Origin: Brachypterus glaber
Taxonomy: Eukaryota > Arthropoda > Insecta > Coleoptera > Kateretidae
Assembly: GCA_958510825.1 (NCBI GenBank)
Contig: OY294045.1
Location: 10,219,916-10,283,915, forward strand
Direction of reading: 5' to 3'
DNA: 64,000 bases
The notes beneath the pieces were generated by a model that did no database searches, was not told the DNA's origin, and was given only the letters and a program-made list of their open reading frames with translations. How positions within the stretch are numbered: the stretch's first letter is position 1; the number at the start of each line of letters is the position of its first letter. The translations under genes were made by a program, and so were the position numbers. This document shows, piece after piece, positions 54,361 through 64,000 of the stretch.

Positions 54361-54633
54361 GTTTGTTTGTTTGTTTGTTTGTTTGTTTAACCTCGTACTA
54401 TTCTACTTAATTAAGCATCCCCTAAGTCCAGGACTTGTGTGGGCTAGTAGTAGAGGGAACCACCGGCTTATACTGACTTTCGAACCAGTTTCTAGGGAGT
54501 GTCCGTTTCACTTATCGCCTTCGACAATTTCAATTATTAATTAACTGAAAAAAGCAAGTCGGCGCCAGTGAGAATCGAACTCACGATAGTAGACTTGCTA
54601 TACATACGCGCTAGCCACTACGCTATGCCTCCC
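54361..54633 (-). mobile_element. tRNA-derived SINE with (CAAA)n tail
   Basis: On the minus strand: tRNA-like head 54633-54561 (A box TAGCGTAGTGG, B box in GTGAGTTCGATTCTCAC with a perfect T-stem), a unique body of about 170 bp (CCTAGAAACTGGTTCGAAAG, ACAAGTCCTGGACTTAGGG), and a (CAAA)n tail (54361-54388, read as GTTT on plus). The acceptor stem is not complementary, as usual in SINE heads. This head-body-simple-tail order is the SINE signature. A clear target duplication was not found. Only one copy is in the window. Confidence 0.65.
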
Positions 54634-54932
54634 ATAATAACGTGGGAGCATACTTTTCATTAAACCTTTATAAATCTAAATTTAGCTAGTTTACTAAACA
54701 AGTAGCTAATCTAACTGCTAAATGAGGTATGATAATTTTCTCCAAAACAAGGGCGATTAATTTGCCTGTATTTCCGTATGCGTAACTATGGCTTTTCCAG
54801 TGATGAATTGGTTCAACAAATTAGGATAGAATTTACAAGTCTTTAAATTATATCTACTACATTAACAAATATCTGTCTGTCAATAACACCGGCGCACTGA
54901 AATAAAAAGATCAATCACTCTTAACCAGACTA
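54634..54932. other. Unassigned AT-rich sequence
   Basis: Nothing recognised. Confidence 0.3.
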
Positions 54933-55420
54933 TACAGGGTGTTTACCAAGTACGGTACGTAACTTCAGGGTGTAATTCCTTACCCAAAAATAAGAAAAAA
55001 AGTTCCTATAAACATATGTCCTAAAACGACTCGTAAGGGAGCTACGCCCTTTCAAATGGGGTTCCAAAAATTCAATTTTTATTTAATAACTCAGGAACTT
55101 TTTGTGTTGTGTTGTTTTGTGCAACTAGGATTGGTTGTGGTCTATCTCTAATAAGGCCTATCAGCCAATGGTGTTTGTATGTAGTTACTTTAACCAGAGA
55201 CGCGTTTGGACGTCCGAAATGGGGGGGGCCTTATCACTTTTTTGTCCAAAACTTTTTTCTAAGTAACTTTTTTGTGGATTTATTATCAGAATAGGATTCA
55301 TCAGGTAAAGACACATTAAAAAGGTACTCTTGTTGTAATACCGTAGGATAAATCGTTTTTGAGAAAAATTCACTTGAACGTGAAACTTCACGCTTCGAGG
55401 ACGGAAAATTAAATACCCCT
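54933..55420 (+). mobile_element. CAGGGT-type element, left half only
   Basis: Starts TACAGGGTGTTTACCAAGTA and carries arm blocks such as AAGTTCCTATAAACATATGT and GGGAGCTACGCCC, then stops near TCACGCTTCGAGGACG. No right end, so it is truncated. The frames at 55185-55439 and 55234-55542 fall in this arm. Confidence 0.65.
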
Positions 55421-56119
55421 CGATCTCGAGGTAGTTCATACAATAATCTTTTCTTCACTTTTTTAATTTGGGTGCCAGCGAGATTTTTACTGTCAAATTC
55501 GCGAAAAAAAAATCTTTTACGGTCCGGGAAATTTGAGACCACGATAACTCAAAAACGCTTTGTGATACATATTTAAAATTTGGACCCTAGGTTCCTTATC
55601 CAAAGTTCGTGGCTGGGATTGTTTTTGTTAAAAACTGGGTGGGATAAGGCGTTAAAGGGGGTAAAACTAAAAAGGTATTATTAAATATTGTTATCCTGTG
55701 ATCCTTGTGATTAGTTTAAATAAATTTAAAAAGTTTGAAATTGAAACGGTTTTTTATTCAGTACACTAGAAATTAAAGTGTATAACTTTTAATTTAAACA
55801 ACCTTTCATTGAAAACTTGAGAGGTTACGTGTCTAAACGCTCCTGCTACATTATACAAAAGAAATTCCAAAAGTTTTAAAGTAGTTCAACATAAGTAATT
55901 TACCTTCCAAGAGTCTAAAAATGTTCCAGATATTTTTATTTAAATTTGCCTTTTAAATTGAAGTTTTTCAAGAAATTTGTGTATAGAAAACGTGGTTGCT
56001 ATGACCAGAATTTAACATAAATTATAGAAAGAATAGTTATCGATAGTTTTATTATTATTATTATTATTATTAATTTATTTATTTTCTGTTATTGTTCTGA
56101 TTTTTTATTTCAAAAAATA
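55421..56119. other. AT-rich, with a CTCAAAAACGCTTTG module
   Basis: 55495-55640 (GATAACTCAAAAACGCTTTG, CCTTATCCAAAGTTCGTGGC) parallels 2530-2640. (ATT)n at 56059-56078. Otherwise nothing. Confidence 0.4.
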
Positions 56120-56840
56120 GAACGGAGACGAGCTATTGCTGGAACCGTTTGTCATGTTATATTTAAGGCAAAGAACTTTTACCTCAATAAGTTATTTTAG
56201 ACCAATGTTTATGAAGGTGTCATCTTTTTGTTTGTTTACATAAACGTACGCGATACTGCTTCTGGTGTAAACATAAGTATCGCTGGTTTTGACCTTTTGG
56301 TGACCGGAGGGATGTTGCGTAATTTTCACTTTATCATTATGATAAATCTTTATACCTACATTAAAATTTTAAAAAACTACTATACTACGACACTATAATT
56401 ATGTTTGATAATGTAATATAATTAAATTTATTAAAATTAAACTACTAGTTCATATAAAACTCAAATAAAACTAATATTTCTTAAAATTTACAATAAAATA
56501 TCTAAAGCAGGTGTTGCAACCGGCAACACTGTATTGATTGACTGTGAGTTTACACATTCTTTTTCTCTCTTTACGCGTACTAAGTGTAAACAATAGTCGC
56601 TCCCCACCAGCCCCTCGCCGTAGTTGGTTCACGCTTCAAACAAAGCATACGGTAGATTTCATCATGTTCATTCTTGAGGTAAAAGTTCTTTGATTTGAGG
56701 TGTCTAACTTCAGCGCATGTTGCATATTTATTTATGACTTCAAAAAAAAAATAAAAATTTACTTTGTAAAAAGTTTTGTACATAAAAATAGTACAGGTCA
56801 ATTTTTTGCCTCAGAAATCAGAACAACCCCTTAACTTAAT
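56120..56840. repeat. Dispersed repeat N, another copy, interrupted
   Basis: GCTGGAACCGTTTGTCATGT (56139) and TTGAGGTGTCTAACTTCAGC (56694) are adjacent in the copy at 14200-14450 but here are separated by about 520 bp of other DNA (56175-56690) that includes CTTTACGCGTACTAAGTGTAA. The inserted DNA is not identified. Confidence 0.5.
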
Positions 56841-57137
56841 GAAAACAATCAGTAAGAAAATGAACACATTAAATTTCAGGAAACGTTCTGATAACACGTG
56901 TTTGCTGTTTGCTGTTTGCTGTTGCTGTTGCTGTTGCTGCTCTCTGAAAATCTCGACTGAAAATATTGCAGTTTCCACACAAGCACTGTTTAGTAAACAG
57001 TGTTTACTTTAACTAAATGAAGTTTAATTTACAATAACATGTTGAAGCCACATAAAGTTGTTTAAATTAACTTTAAACAAATTAATTTAATAAATAAACT
57101 AGGTCACAGTTAATTTTTAGCGAGTTTTTAAACCAAA
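56841..57137. repeat. Short (GCTGTTT)/(GTTGCT) run in AT-rich DNA
   Basis: A GCTGTTT then GCTGTT run at 56903-56940. Nothing else is recognised. Confidence 0.5.
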
Positions 57138-57632
57138 ATACAGGGTGTATTTGAAATAGCGTAGGAAATTTTAACAGGTGATTCTTCATGATAAAATATG
57201 ACAAAAAGTTCCTATAAACATATATCTAAAAATGCGTCATAAGGGAGCTACGCCCCTTTGAAATTGGCTAAAAAAATCGGTTTTTATTTAATAAGTCAGG
57301 AACCCTTTGAGATATATTAACGAGGTTTTGGACGTAAATTAATCCTAATAAGGCTCATCTTTGTATGTCATTTTCACGTACTTATTTAAACCAGGGGTGT
57401 GCGAAACGGGTGGGCCTTATCAGTTTTTTGTCCCAAACTTTTTTCTGTGTAACTTTTTTGCAATTTTATTTTTGAAATATGATTCCTCAGGTCAAAATAC
57501 ATAAAAAAGGTACTCTTGTTGTAATACTGTAGGATTAACCGTTTTCGAGAAAAGTTAATTTGAAGGTGAAATTTCACGGTTCGAGGACGAAAAATTAAAT
57601 ACTAAAATGTCGAAAACCAAAATTTTAATGAT
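57138..57632 (+). mobile_element. CAGGGT long-arm element, one arm only
   Basis: TACAGGGTGTATTTGAAATA through ATGTCGAAAACCAAAATTTT, almost identical to the left arms at 18069 and 22040. Truncated at about the centre of the element. The 63-codon minus frame 57386-57577 is the same arm frame. Confidence 0.75.
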
Positions 57633-57780
57633 GGATTTAAAAATTGATGCCGTTGTATATATACCTATCAGCACTATCTACTAACTATCCCAAGTTTGGT
57701 CAATACAAATTGAATTCAAAAATCTCATTCACTTGGCTTAAATGATAATAATTTGAATTAAGTTATTATTTTTGTCTGGG

Positions 57781-57783
57781 TTA
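57781..57783. repeat. Left TTA target duplication
   Basis: TTA immediately before the TIR; matching TTA at 58340-58342. Confidence 0.6.
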
Positions 57784-58339
57784 AGCTTCGGTTTCCTCCA
57801 AAAGTCGCAGTCGCTGACGACTGCGACCGGGTAGCCGCGACCAGGTCGTCACTACCCTACCTGTTTTCCTCGGTCTCGCCAGTCCCCATTCTGTTAGCTG
57901 GCCATTTTATAAACAGCTGTTTTTTGTTTGCGAGTTTATGCCTTTCATTCAGTATGAAAATCTCAAAAAAGTCGGTTCTTTTAATGTTTCTGAATTATCA
58001 AGCGGAAGAGAAGAATCTCCTCTTAGTAACATTACACCATGAAGAAAAAAGGGTAAAAATTGATGAGATGTTTCGGCTGACAGAGGTGGAGGGATTTCAA
58101 GCAATTCTAATTGAGTGAAACAGTGAAAGATACTTGTCACAGCGCAAAACCACCTGTTTCACCTTCAAATTCGTGACGAAATAGTCGTGCGTCTGCTCCC
58201 GGAGCGGTCAAGCGTAACGACTCGGTAGCAGCTAGGAAAACAGGGACATTTAAAATGCATTGGAGATGTCTCAACGACTCGGTCGCGGCTAACCGGTCGC
58301 AGTCGTCAGCGACTGCGACTTTTGGAGGAAACCGTAGCT
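57784..58339 (+). mobile_element. PIF/Harbinger-like non-autonomous element, 556 bp
   Basis: Terminal inverted repeats of 59 bp (57784-57842, 58281-58339) begin AGCTTCGGTTTCCTCC / AGCTACGGTTTCCTCC and contain the palindrome GTCGCAGTCGCTGACGACTG. Only two mismatches are seen between them. Both sides carry TTA (57781-57783, 58340-58342), the 3-bp duplication typical of PIF/Harbinger. The interior holds an open stretch (residues KNLLLVTLHHEEKRVKI) that might be a vestige of coding sequence, though I cannot assign it. GC is clearly above the surroundings. Confidence 0.65.
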
Positions 58340-58342
58340 TTA

Positions 58343-58581
58343 GGTATATTTTATTTATATTGTAATTTCAATTATGCGCAAATTAAAGTTAAATGAAATA
58401 TTTACGAGTTTATGCATTATTGTAAATTTGTTTTAAAATAAATATTTATTCAAACCTATAGGTTTAATTAATGCATTTAAATATAATTTATATTCAAATT
58501 TATTGAAAGTATTAATTTTATATACGTTTTCCATTTATTAATTAATAAAGATTTTCACGCAATATACAAGGTGATCAGTAA
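58343..58581. other. AT-rich spacer
   Basis: Nothing recognised. Confidence 0.35.
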
Positions 58582-59278
58582 CTAGAATTAGTCAGGGAGT
58601 GTGCAGAAGCCTTGGAATAGTTAGCAAGGACCAAAAACGTTCAACTGGTATGGGTACCGGGTCATAGTGGAATTCCCGGAAACGAGAAGGCAGATGAACT
58701 TGCAAGACTCGGATCAGAGATGGCCTGCACGGGGCCGGAACCTATATTGGGTGTTACAATAAAGCAGGTAAAGACCGCTCTCGATGAGTGGGCTTATACC
58801 AAGCTAAAGGAGCAATGGAGGGCGGTCGACGGTTGCCGGAAAGCTAGGGACTTCCTGTCTGGCCCAAGCAAATCAAAGACCGACTGGTTGCTGAAAAAAG
58901 GAGGAACTGCACTCAGAAAACTTGTAGGGGTCCTCACGGGCCACTGCAAGCTAAGGATGCACATGGCAACAATGCGGATTCTAGAGAGTCCGCTATGCCC
59001 AGTGTGCGGAGAGGATGAAACATCCTCTCATTACTTAGCCGAGTGTGTCAGATACGACAGGATCAGCTTGCAAGTCTTTGAAACTCAAAGACTCAACCAA
59101 GAGAAACTAAGAGATCTCCCCTGGGCCAATATCCTGACCTTTATTAAAAGGGCGGACAGGTTCAAGGAGGACTCAAATTAGTAAATGGCTGGGATTGCCT
59201 GGGGTGACAAAAAGGGCCAGAAAAGGCCTAGTTGTCCGGCTTTGGCCAACCCAAAAATTTAATACTACTACTACTAAC
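58582..59278 (+). pseudogene. 3' end of a non-LTR retrotransposon with RNase H and CCHC knuckle
   Basis: From 58582 the translation reads LELVRECAEALE, a stop (TAG 58618-58620), then VQLVWVPGHSGIPGNEKADE, the conserved final block of a LINE RNase H domain. The 153-codon frame 58720-59181 continues it. Its residues 93-109, CPVCGEDETSSHYLAEC, form a C-x2-C-x7-H-x4-C knuckle typical of the C-terminus of R1/I/Jockey-group ORF2. The 3' UTR is about 80 bp and ends in a (TAC)n run (59263-59277). The 5' part, including the RT, is missing. Its GC-rich codons contrast with the AT-rich surroundings. Confidence 0.8.
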
Positions 59279-59870
59279 TGGCATTTAAGAGGAGTTTCTA
59301 CATCCAAAAATATCAAAAAAAGTTTCTATTAAGTTTGGTCTGGAAATTAACCCAAATGGACCTACGGCTCTTTAAAACTGTACTAAAAATAAGGTTTTTA
59401 ATTAATGAATCCGGTACCCTTTAAGCTAGAGCGACGAGATTTAGCATGTATACTAGTATTAATATGGGCAATTAGTTATGTTAATTTATTTTTTTTTATT
59501 TATCTAGAGACGTGCCTATACGCACAAAATGTGTGAGGCTTAACACAATATTTCCCAAACTTTTGTATGTGTATTTTTTTTTATTTTTTGTAAAAAATAT
59601 AGATCCCTTGAAGGGCCGTAGCTCCCTTAGGGCTCATTTCCAGACCAACCTTATTATGAACATTTTTTTGATGTACATTTACCCTGCATCATTGAAATTT
59701 CGGTTTTCAACATTTTAGTGTTGAATTTTTCGTCCTCGTACCGTAAAATTTCACCTTTAAATTAATTTTTCTCGAAAACGGTTAGTCAACAGTGTTACAA
59801 CAAGAGTACCTTTTTTATGTATTTTGACCAGAGAAATCATATACCAAAAATAAAATACAAAAAAAAAAAC
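59279..59870. repeat. Diverged relic of the CAGGGT family
   Basis: 59430-59860 contains TTTCGGTTTTCAACATTTTA, TTTTTCGTCCTCGTACCG and TTTTCTCGAAAACGGTTAGT, as in the arms at 22740-22830. Ends are not identifiable. Confidence 0.5.
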
Positions 59871-60699
59871 CCTTTTCGTGTTTGCTATTGGTTGTGTTAG
59901 CCGTTGACAAGGCTGTTTTTTCTAAATTGTAATTATATTTACGCATGCGCTAGTATATAAAAAAATTCTGTATGTATAAAAACTTCTTCACGTGTTAGTT
60001 GCTTCCAAATCAAAATTTATCAGCATTATAAATGATTAAAAAACATAAAATTCCCTTCTTACTCCAATATAATCACATGTTCGTCATTTTACTGCACATC
60101 ATCCATACAATCACTATAAAATATATAAAATTGAATCCAGGGCATATCTAAGATAGCAAATAAATAAATAAATAAATAACTATACTAAAACACTTGATGC
60201 TAAAAATTAAACGCGATTAACGCATTACCTATGCTCGTTGCTCGTTTCACGGGTGAAAAGCAACTGCAATCGAAAATCAATCAAATGAACCCAATCCTTT
60301 GTCAGATTCAACATTTCCAGAAAACTTTTCCATTACACGGTATATGTAAATGCAATCCTTTTTTGTAGAATAAATATTTATCAAAAAATATTCATCATGT
60401 GTCGTATTAAATCTGCTAGTGACTCGTGCACGCTTGTACATGTAAAGCCTTTTTGACTGACATTTATTTACCTCCGCGGTTATATCAGCTCTCTATTTAC
60501 ATAATGGCTATGCCACGTGACTATTAGGTTTTGTTTTTATTGTTTTGTTATTTCTAAATGCACAGAAAAAAATATTACTGCCAATAAAACAATAATTTAT
60601 CACAATTTTTCAAATAAAAAAAAATCCAATTTTTACATCGGCACTTAGTGCTACTAAGAGTGCCAACGTATTGAAATCTTCGCCGAAAAGTCTAAATCC
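59871..60699. other. Unassigned; (AAAT)n at 60159-60181
   Basis: Six AAAT units at 60159. The rest is AT-rich without recognised features. Confidence 0.4.
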
Positions 60700-61238
60700 T
60701 TGACCATGTTTTTTTCGCATTTCTCGACATTTTAGAGAGTCCAAATCAGCAAAGAAAATTTTTTCGTCCGTCTGTCTGTCTGTCTGTAAACTCGATAACT
60801 CCATTTCTAAATAAGATTTCCACAAGCGGTTTTTTGCATATTGTGTCTTTTCCTATTTCGAAGAGCAGATTAGATTTTGGGGGTAAACGATTGGGGGTAA
60901 GGGGGTAAAAATAGGGTAAAACTCCTATTTTTAGCGTTTTTTTGGTTATAATTAAGGCAATTATTTTTGTATTTTATTAATTAAGCACTTATATGAAAGA
61001 TAATTTTAAAATTGGTCAAAAAACGTTACAAACTATTTTTTCCTAAAATGCATTGTTTTCGAGATATTGGCGTTTAAAGCAGTAAAACGGTTTTTTAGCA
61101 TGTCTCGCTTATTTATAACCCGATTTCAAAAAAATATATTTTAAATGAAAGCTGTTTTTAAACCTTATAAAAAATGGTACATACAGTTTTTTGCTATAAT
61201 ATAACGTTTTGGAGATACAGACTTTCAACTCCGCGTTA
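60700..61238. repeat. CTGTCTG module and AT-rich tail
   Basis: CGTCCGTCTGTCTGTCTGTC (60766-60785), then AACTCGATAACTCCATTTC, recalls the CCGTCCGTC modules of element L and others. The 71-codon minus frame over it is an artefact of the tandem motif. Confidence 0.45.
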
Positions 61239-61602
61239 AGTAGAAAATTAAGGGAAAACAGAACAAATTCCTCAGTTTTTTTTGTGGAATATAGTCATAG
61301 GTAAGTAACTCTATAGCCCCAAAATCCCCTAACTACATAACCTCAAAATCTCTTCACTTCGTAACCCCATATACTATATCCCCTTAATTCCGTTATCCTA
61401 TTCTGTGGAGAAGTCCGGTTAAAAAAATTCTCCACAGAATAGGATGATGGGGTTAAGAGGTTATAATATATGGGGTTACGAAGTGAAGGGATTAGGAGGT
61501 ATGATGGAAGTTTAGGGTTATACAGTTACTTATTCATAACTATGTTCTACAAGAAAATATCGCGTAATTGTTCTGTTTTCCCGAACCAGATTTTTCTACT
61601 TA
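61239..61602. mobile_element. Palindromic element, about 360 bp
   Basis: AGTAGAAAATTAAGGGAAAA with CAGAACAA mirrors TTGTTCTG with TTTTCCCGAACC. Inner blocks TTCACTTCGTAACCCCATAT and ATCCTATTCTGTGGAGAA mirror their complements. Centre near 61420, GTCCGGTTAAAA. Confidence 0.7.
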
Positions 61603-62712
61603 ATGAGGTTACGAAATTACGAATTTGGAGGAAGGGGGTGAAAGTGGTATGGAGTAGATAATTTTAGTGGTTTCAGTAGTTTTTCGAGTGTTTTTTGAGG
61701 TTATGTCAAAATCCTGACGTGTAAGGGTTAAAAGGGTTGCGGATTCGGTTTCAGCGGGAAAAAATACATAGGAATATCATATTGGAAGACTCACAATTTT
61801 TTTTTGTGGGCCTGTCTTATAAATTATAATTAATAATGAATTACAATTTTAACATTTATAAAACAAAATTATTATTTATTAATTTATTAATACAGTCATT
61901 TTAAATTGTCCCTTTAAATAGGGACAAGCGTGACCGCTCCAATTAAAAAGGTTAAATATCAATTAACTGTAATAATTATTAGAGTTAATTGATTATTATT
62001 ATAATATGTTAATTTTGTTTAAAGCCTACTCTGGCTAATAACAAGAATTTATATTTCGAGTTGCATTTATTATTTAATAAAACATACTTTTTACGGTGCG
62101 GTACGAAAAACCATAGTAGATTACAGGTCGACTCGGAAAAGACCTGTATACTATTTTATTCGCACCTGTTTTTATTTAAAGATAAAGTACTACTTTTTGG
62201 AAACTCATATCTTTGAATTCAAATGAGGAAAATAATACTATAATACTCTGTTTTTTAGTTCTTTTCATATTTACCACGAATTATTTTTCCTGCATTTCAC
62301 AAGAGAAGCACAATCATATAAAACTGAAGTTTCACATACGTGTAACCCAAAAAAAACAACCACAAAAAGCATTTGTTGATAGCTCACAAGGCACCGTTTA
62401 TAACATTTATTATCCTTTTCAGTCTCAAAACTAAAAAACATTGACTAAAACTGTACATTTAGGGTTTTTAAACGAAATGTATTGGATTATATTCGTGTTT
62501 ATCAAAGTACTTTGGTGTTTATTATGACAGCAGTTCAGCCATTTTGATATTTTGATTTATAATGGAGACCAGTAATAATTAGTTTACTGGTCTCTATTTT
62601 TCATTACAGATCAGGTCCACGCGTGAAAACAGTGGGACAAGAAATCACGTAGGGACTTCCCAAACTTTATTAATACATGTAATGTATGTATTACATATAC
62701 ATTTGCGAATAA
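61603..62712. other. AT-rich with two hairpins
   Basis: Hairpin 62095-62167: GGTGCG, ATAGTA and TACAGGTC arms around GACTCGGAAAA. Hairpin 62562-62597: GGAGACCAGTAA against TTTACTGGTCTC. The 73-codon frame 62213-62434 starts with a possible hydrophobic stretch (ILCFLVLFIFTTNYF) but has no family resemblance and no coding-like composition. Confidence 0.4.
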
Positions 62713-63046
62713 TAGTTATTTATGGTACTAGTGGGTAAAGTAAGATATTGCCCATGAGAAAATTAACCTGCAAGGCGTCATCCAAGCAGGTTAATTTTCG
62801 AGAGGGCAATATCGGTTTACCCATGAGTGCCTTACAAGGTTTTATCCAATAAATAGCTTAGGAATTCATATTTTTATTAAAAATTTTAATGACATTTACA
62901 AGAAAATAATTTGACAAGTGACAGTTGAGTGGGTAAAATAAATAATTATCCACTCAACAAAGTAAAAGCCACGCGGGGGTATTATTGAGTTTATCTATTT
63001 AAAATAAAGCTGGTAATTGTCTTGTTATCTGTATGTATTGGATAAA
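62713..63046 (-). mobile_element. Family C MITE, copy 5
   Basis: AGTTATTTATGGTACTAGTG to CTGTATGTATTGGATAA, reverse orientation, with the hairpin at 62722-62835 (loop CAAGGCGTCATCCAAG). Confidence 0.8.
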
Positions 63047-63304
63047 ATACATTACACTTTTAATACATTTTTATATGATAAAAATTTATTTGATTTGGAT
63101 GCTTTTCTATTTCTGTTTATTTTTAGTAACAAAATTGTTCGTTTTCATTATCACGTAAAAGTTTGTGTGACAACATGCTGAAAATTTATCACTTCTTCCT
63201 TGTATCGCTTTAACTTTTTTACTTTTATGACATTAAAAGAAAAAGAAATAAAGTTTATCAATATTTCATGTCTCGCATTAAACTCGCCAGGACAAAGGAT
63301 AAAA
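63047..63304. other. AT-rich spacer
   Basis: Nothing recognised. Confidence 0.3.
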
Positions 63305-63385
63305 ATAACAAGCCGTGAAGATATGTAATGCTTCGCATTTCATATTATACTCTACACAATGGATAGCATATTGTGTTTTCTCTCG
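63305..63385 (+). repeat. Fragment of the element L arm
   Basis: AACAAGCCGTGAAGATATGT and the following TACTCTACACAATGGATAGC resemble 7788-7862. Shows that element L sequence is dispersed. Confidence 0.6.
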
Positions 63386-63552
63386 ATATGCTTCTAAAAG
63401 ATGATTTATTTGAGCTCATGTGCGAATTTTGTTTTTTGCATGTTTTAAAAAGTGACACCCTGTATAACTTTTTTTATGAGTGATTTTTTAAAGTTGGTAT
63501 GCATGTTTCTAGAAATCTAAAATTCCTATTAACCAAAGTAACCACAAGGTAT
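63386..63552. other. AT-rich spacer
   Basis: Contains GACACCCTGTATAA (63454-63467), resembling a CAGGGTGT element end without a partner. Confidence 0.35.
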
Positions 63553-63738
63553 ACCGGGTGTTTCAGAAAGGTGGTTCACCCCCCTTAACTTTTTTATTAT
63601 TTTAGGTAGGTCCGTGAAATTTGCAGGAACTATATAATGTATAATTTAGGATTTTTTGACATAGTTGGAATTTTTTTGACACTTCCGGTTTCGCCGGAAA
63701 TGAATCGACTTTAGATTTTTAAATGGAGCACCCTGTAT
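63553..63738. mobile_element. TACCGGGTG...CACCCTGTA element, about 185 bp
   Basis: ATACCGGGTGTTTCAGAAAG at the left, GGAGCACCCTGTATA at the right: a short TIR of the CAGGGTG type with TA flanks. Interior hairpin CTTCCGGTTTCGCCGGAA (63682-63699). Confidence 0.6.
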
Positions 63739-64000
63739 ATTTTTACATATTTCGATTCAGAAATCAATTCTGAGAACAAGCATTTGTCATTTGTCAATTT
63801 TTGACAGGTCATGTCATTTTTTATTTAATTTTTTTATTTTAGAGTGCCTTGAATTATCTCATTCGCTTCATCTTTGGTCTAGTATCTTAAGAAAAATACT
63901 GTTTTGATTTTTTTCCCAAAACTCTAAATTTTGTGGGCTCTTAAGTTCCAAAATCATACTTTGGTCCATAAGTCATTTTTTTTTTTTCATACGGAAAGAA
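63739..64000. other. AT-rich sequence to window end
   Basis: ACGGAAAGAA at the very end (63991-64000) resembles the start of a family B MITE (ACACGGAAAGAAATTA), but the preceding base context does not match and the window stops. Confidence 0.3.

Noticed and set aside
55185..55542. Overlapping 84- and 102-codon minus frames
   Set aside because: Fall in a truncated CAGGGT element arm and its flank; overlapping frames on one strand and no domain.
57954..58118. Possible host exon inside the Harbinger-like element
   Set aside because: Bounded by TIRs and TTA duplications; no splice support; better seen as element interior.
60610..60825. 71-codon frame with a TDRQTDE stretch
   Set aside because: The stretch is the translation of the CTGTCTGTC tandem motif, which is seen in many non-coding repeats.
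1..64000. CRISPR arrays, rRNA genes, bacterial-type operons
   Set aside because: No regularly spaced repeats with unique spacers, no rRNA sequence, and no prokaryotic gene density; base composition and retroelements indicate an animal nuclear genome.

Overview
The window looks like non-coding, repeat-dense nuclear DNA of an arthropod, most probably an insect. It is strongly AT-rich, has no operons or long open reading frames, and carries many short inverted-repeat elements that start TACAGGGTG, insect-type LINE fragments, tRNA-derived SINEs and one assembly gap of exactly 200 N (23601-23800). I cannot name the species. A motif ending some elements here (accgacttccaaaaaggagg) recurs in insect genomes to my knowledge, but it does not fix the order. 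I see no complete host gene. The only spliced-gene candidate is a weak two-exon model at 29408-30381, in the least repetitive stretch (about 25.2-30.6 kb). Most open reading frames above 60 codons are chance frames inside transposon arms.

Layout. 0-5.3 kb holds two copies of a four-copy family whose body (short TIR) is followed by a GC-rich hairpin, a 1.76 kb inverted-repeat element, an ACACGGAAA-ended MITE and a tRNA-like locus. 5.5-8.4 kb is one 2.95 kb element with arms of about 0.5-0.6 kb and other MITEs nested inside. 8.56-9.75 kb is a palindromic MITE interrupted by a 707 bp insertion flanked by a 12 bp target-site duplication. The insertion is a 354 bp direct repeat plus an inverted partial copy, and each repeat carries a hammerhead ribozyme motif. 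10.7-12.4 kb holds three large palindromes, the first with a hammerhead core in each arm. 13-25 kb holds further long-arm elements (two 1.1 kb CAGGGT elements, a 0.96 kb foldback), a relic of the ribozyme element and the gap. 30.6-41.7 kb is again MITE-dense (a 680 bp near-perfect palindrome, two copies shared with 47-50 kb, nested MITEs). 42-44 kb holds LINE fragments and a tRNA-like sequence. 44.9-45.9 kb is a three-copy MITE cluster. 46-64 kb holds more MITEs, a 9-bp minisatellite, a SINE, a PIF/Harbinger-like element with TTA duplication, a LINE 3' end with RNase H and a CCHC knuckle, and relics.

The most interesting content is (1) the hammerhead-bearing tandem element, whose structure (tandem direct repeats, inverted partial copy, variable-length TSD, self-complementary stem III) matches what is known for Penelope-like elements and animal retrozymes, with the empty site preserved in a second copy of the host MITE at 40.47 kb; and (2) a recurring architecture in which unrelated short elements end in, or consist of, a 100-120 bp GC-rich hairpin containing CTCG in an otherwise AT-rich sequence. 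All motif and structure calls were made by eye. No folding, alignment or database search was run.
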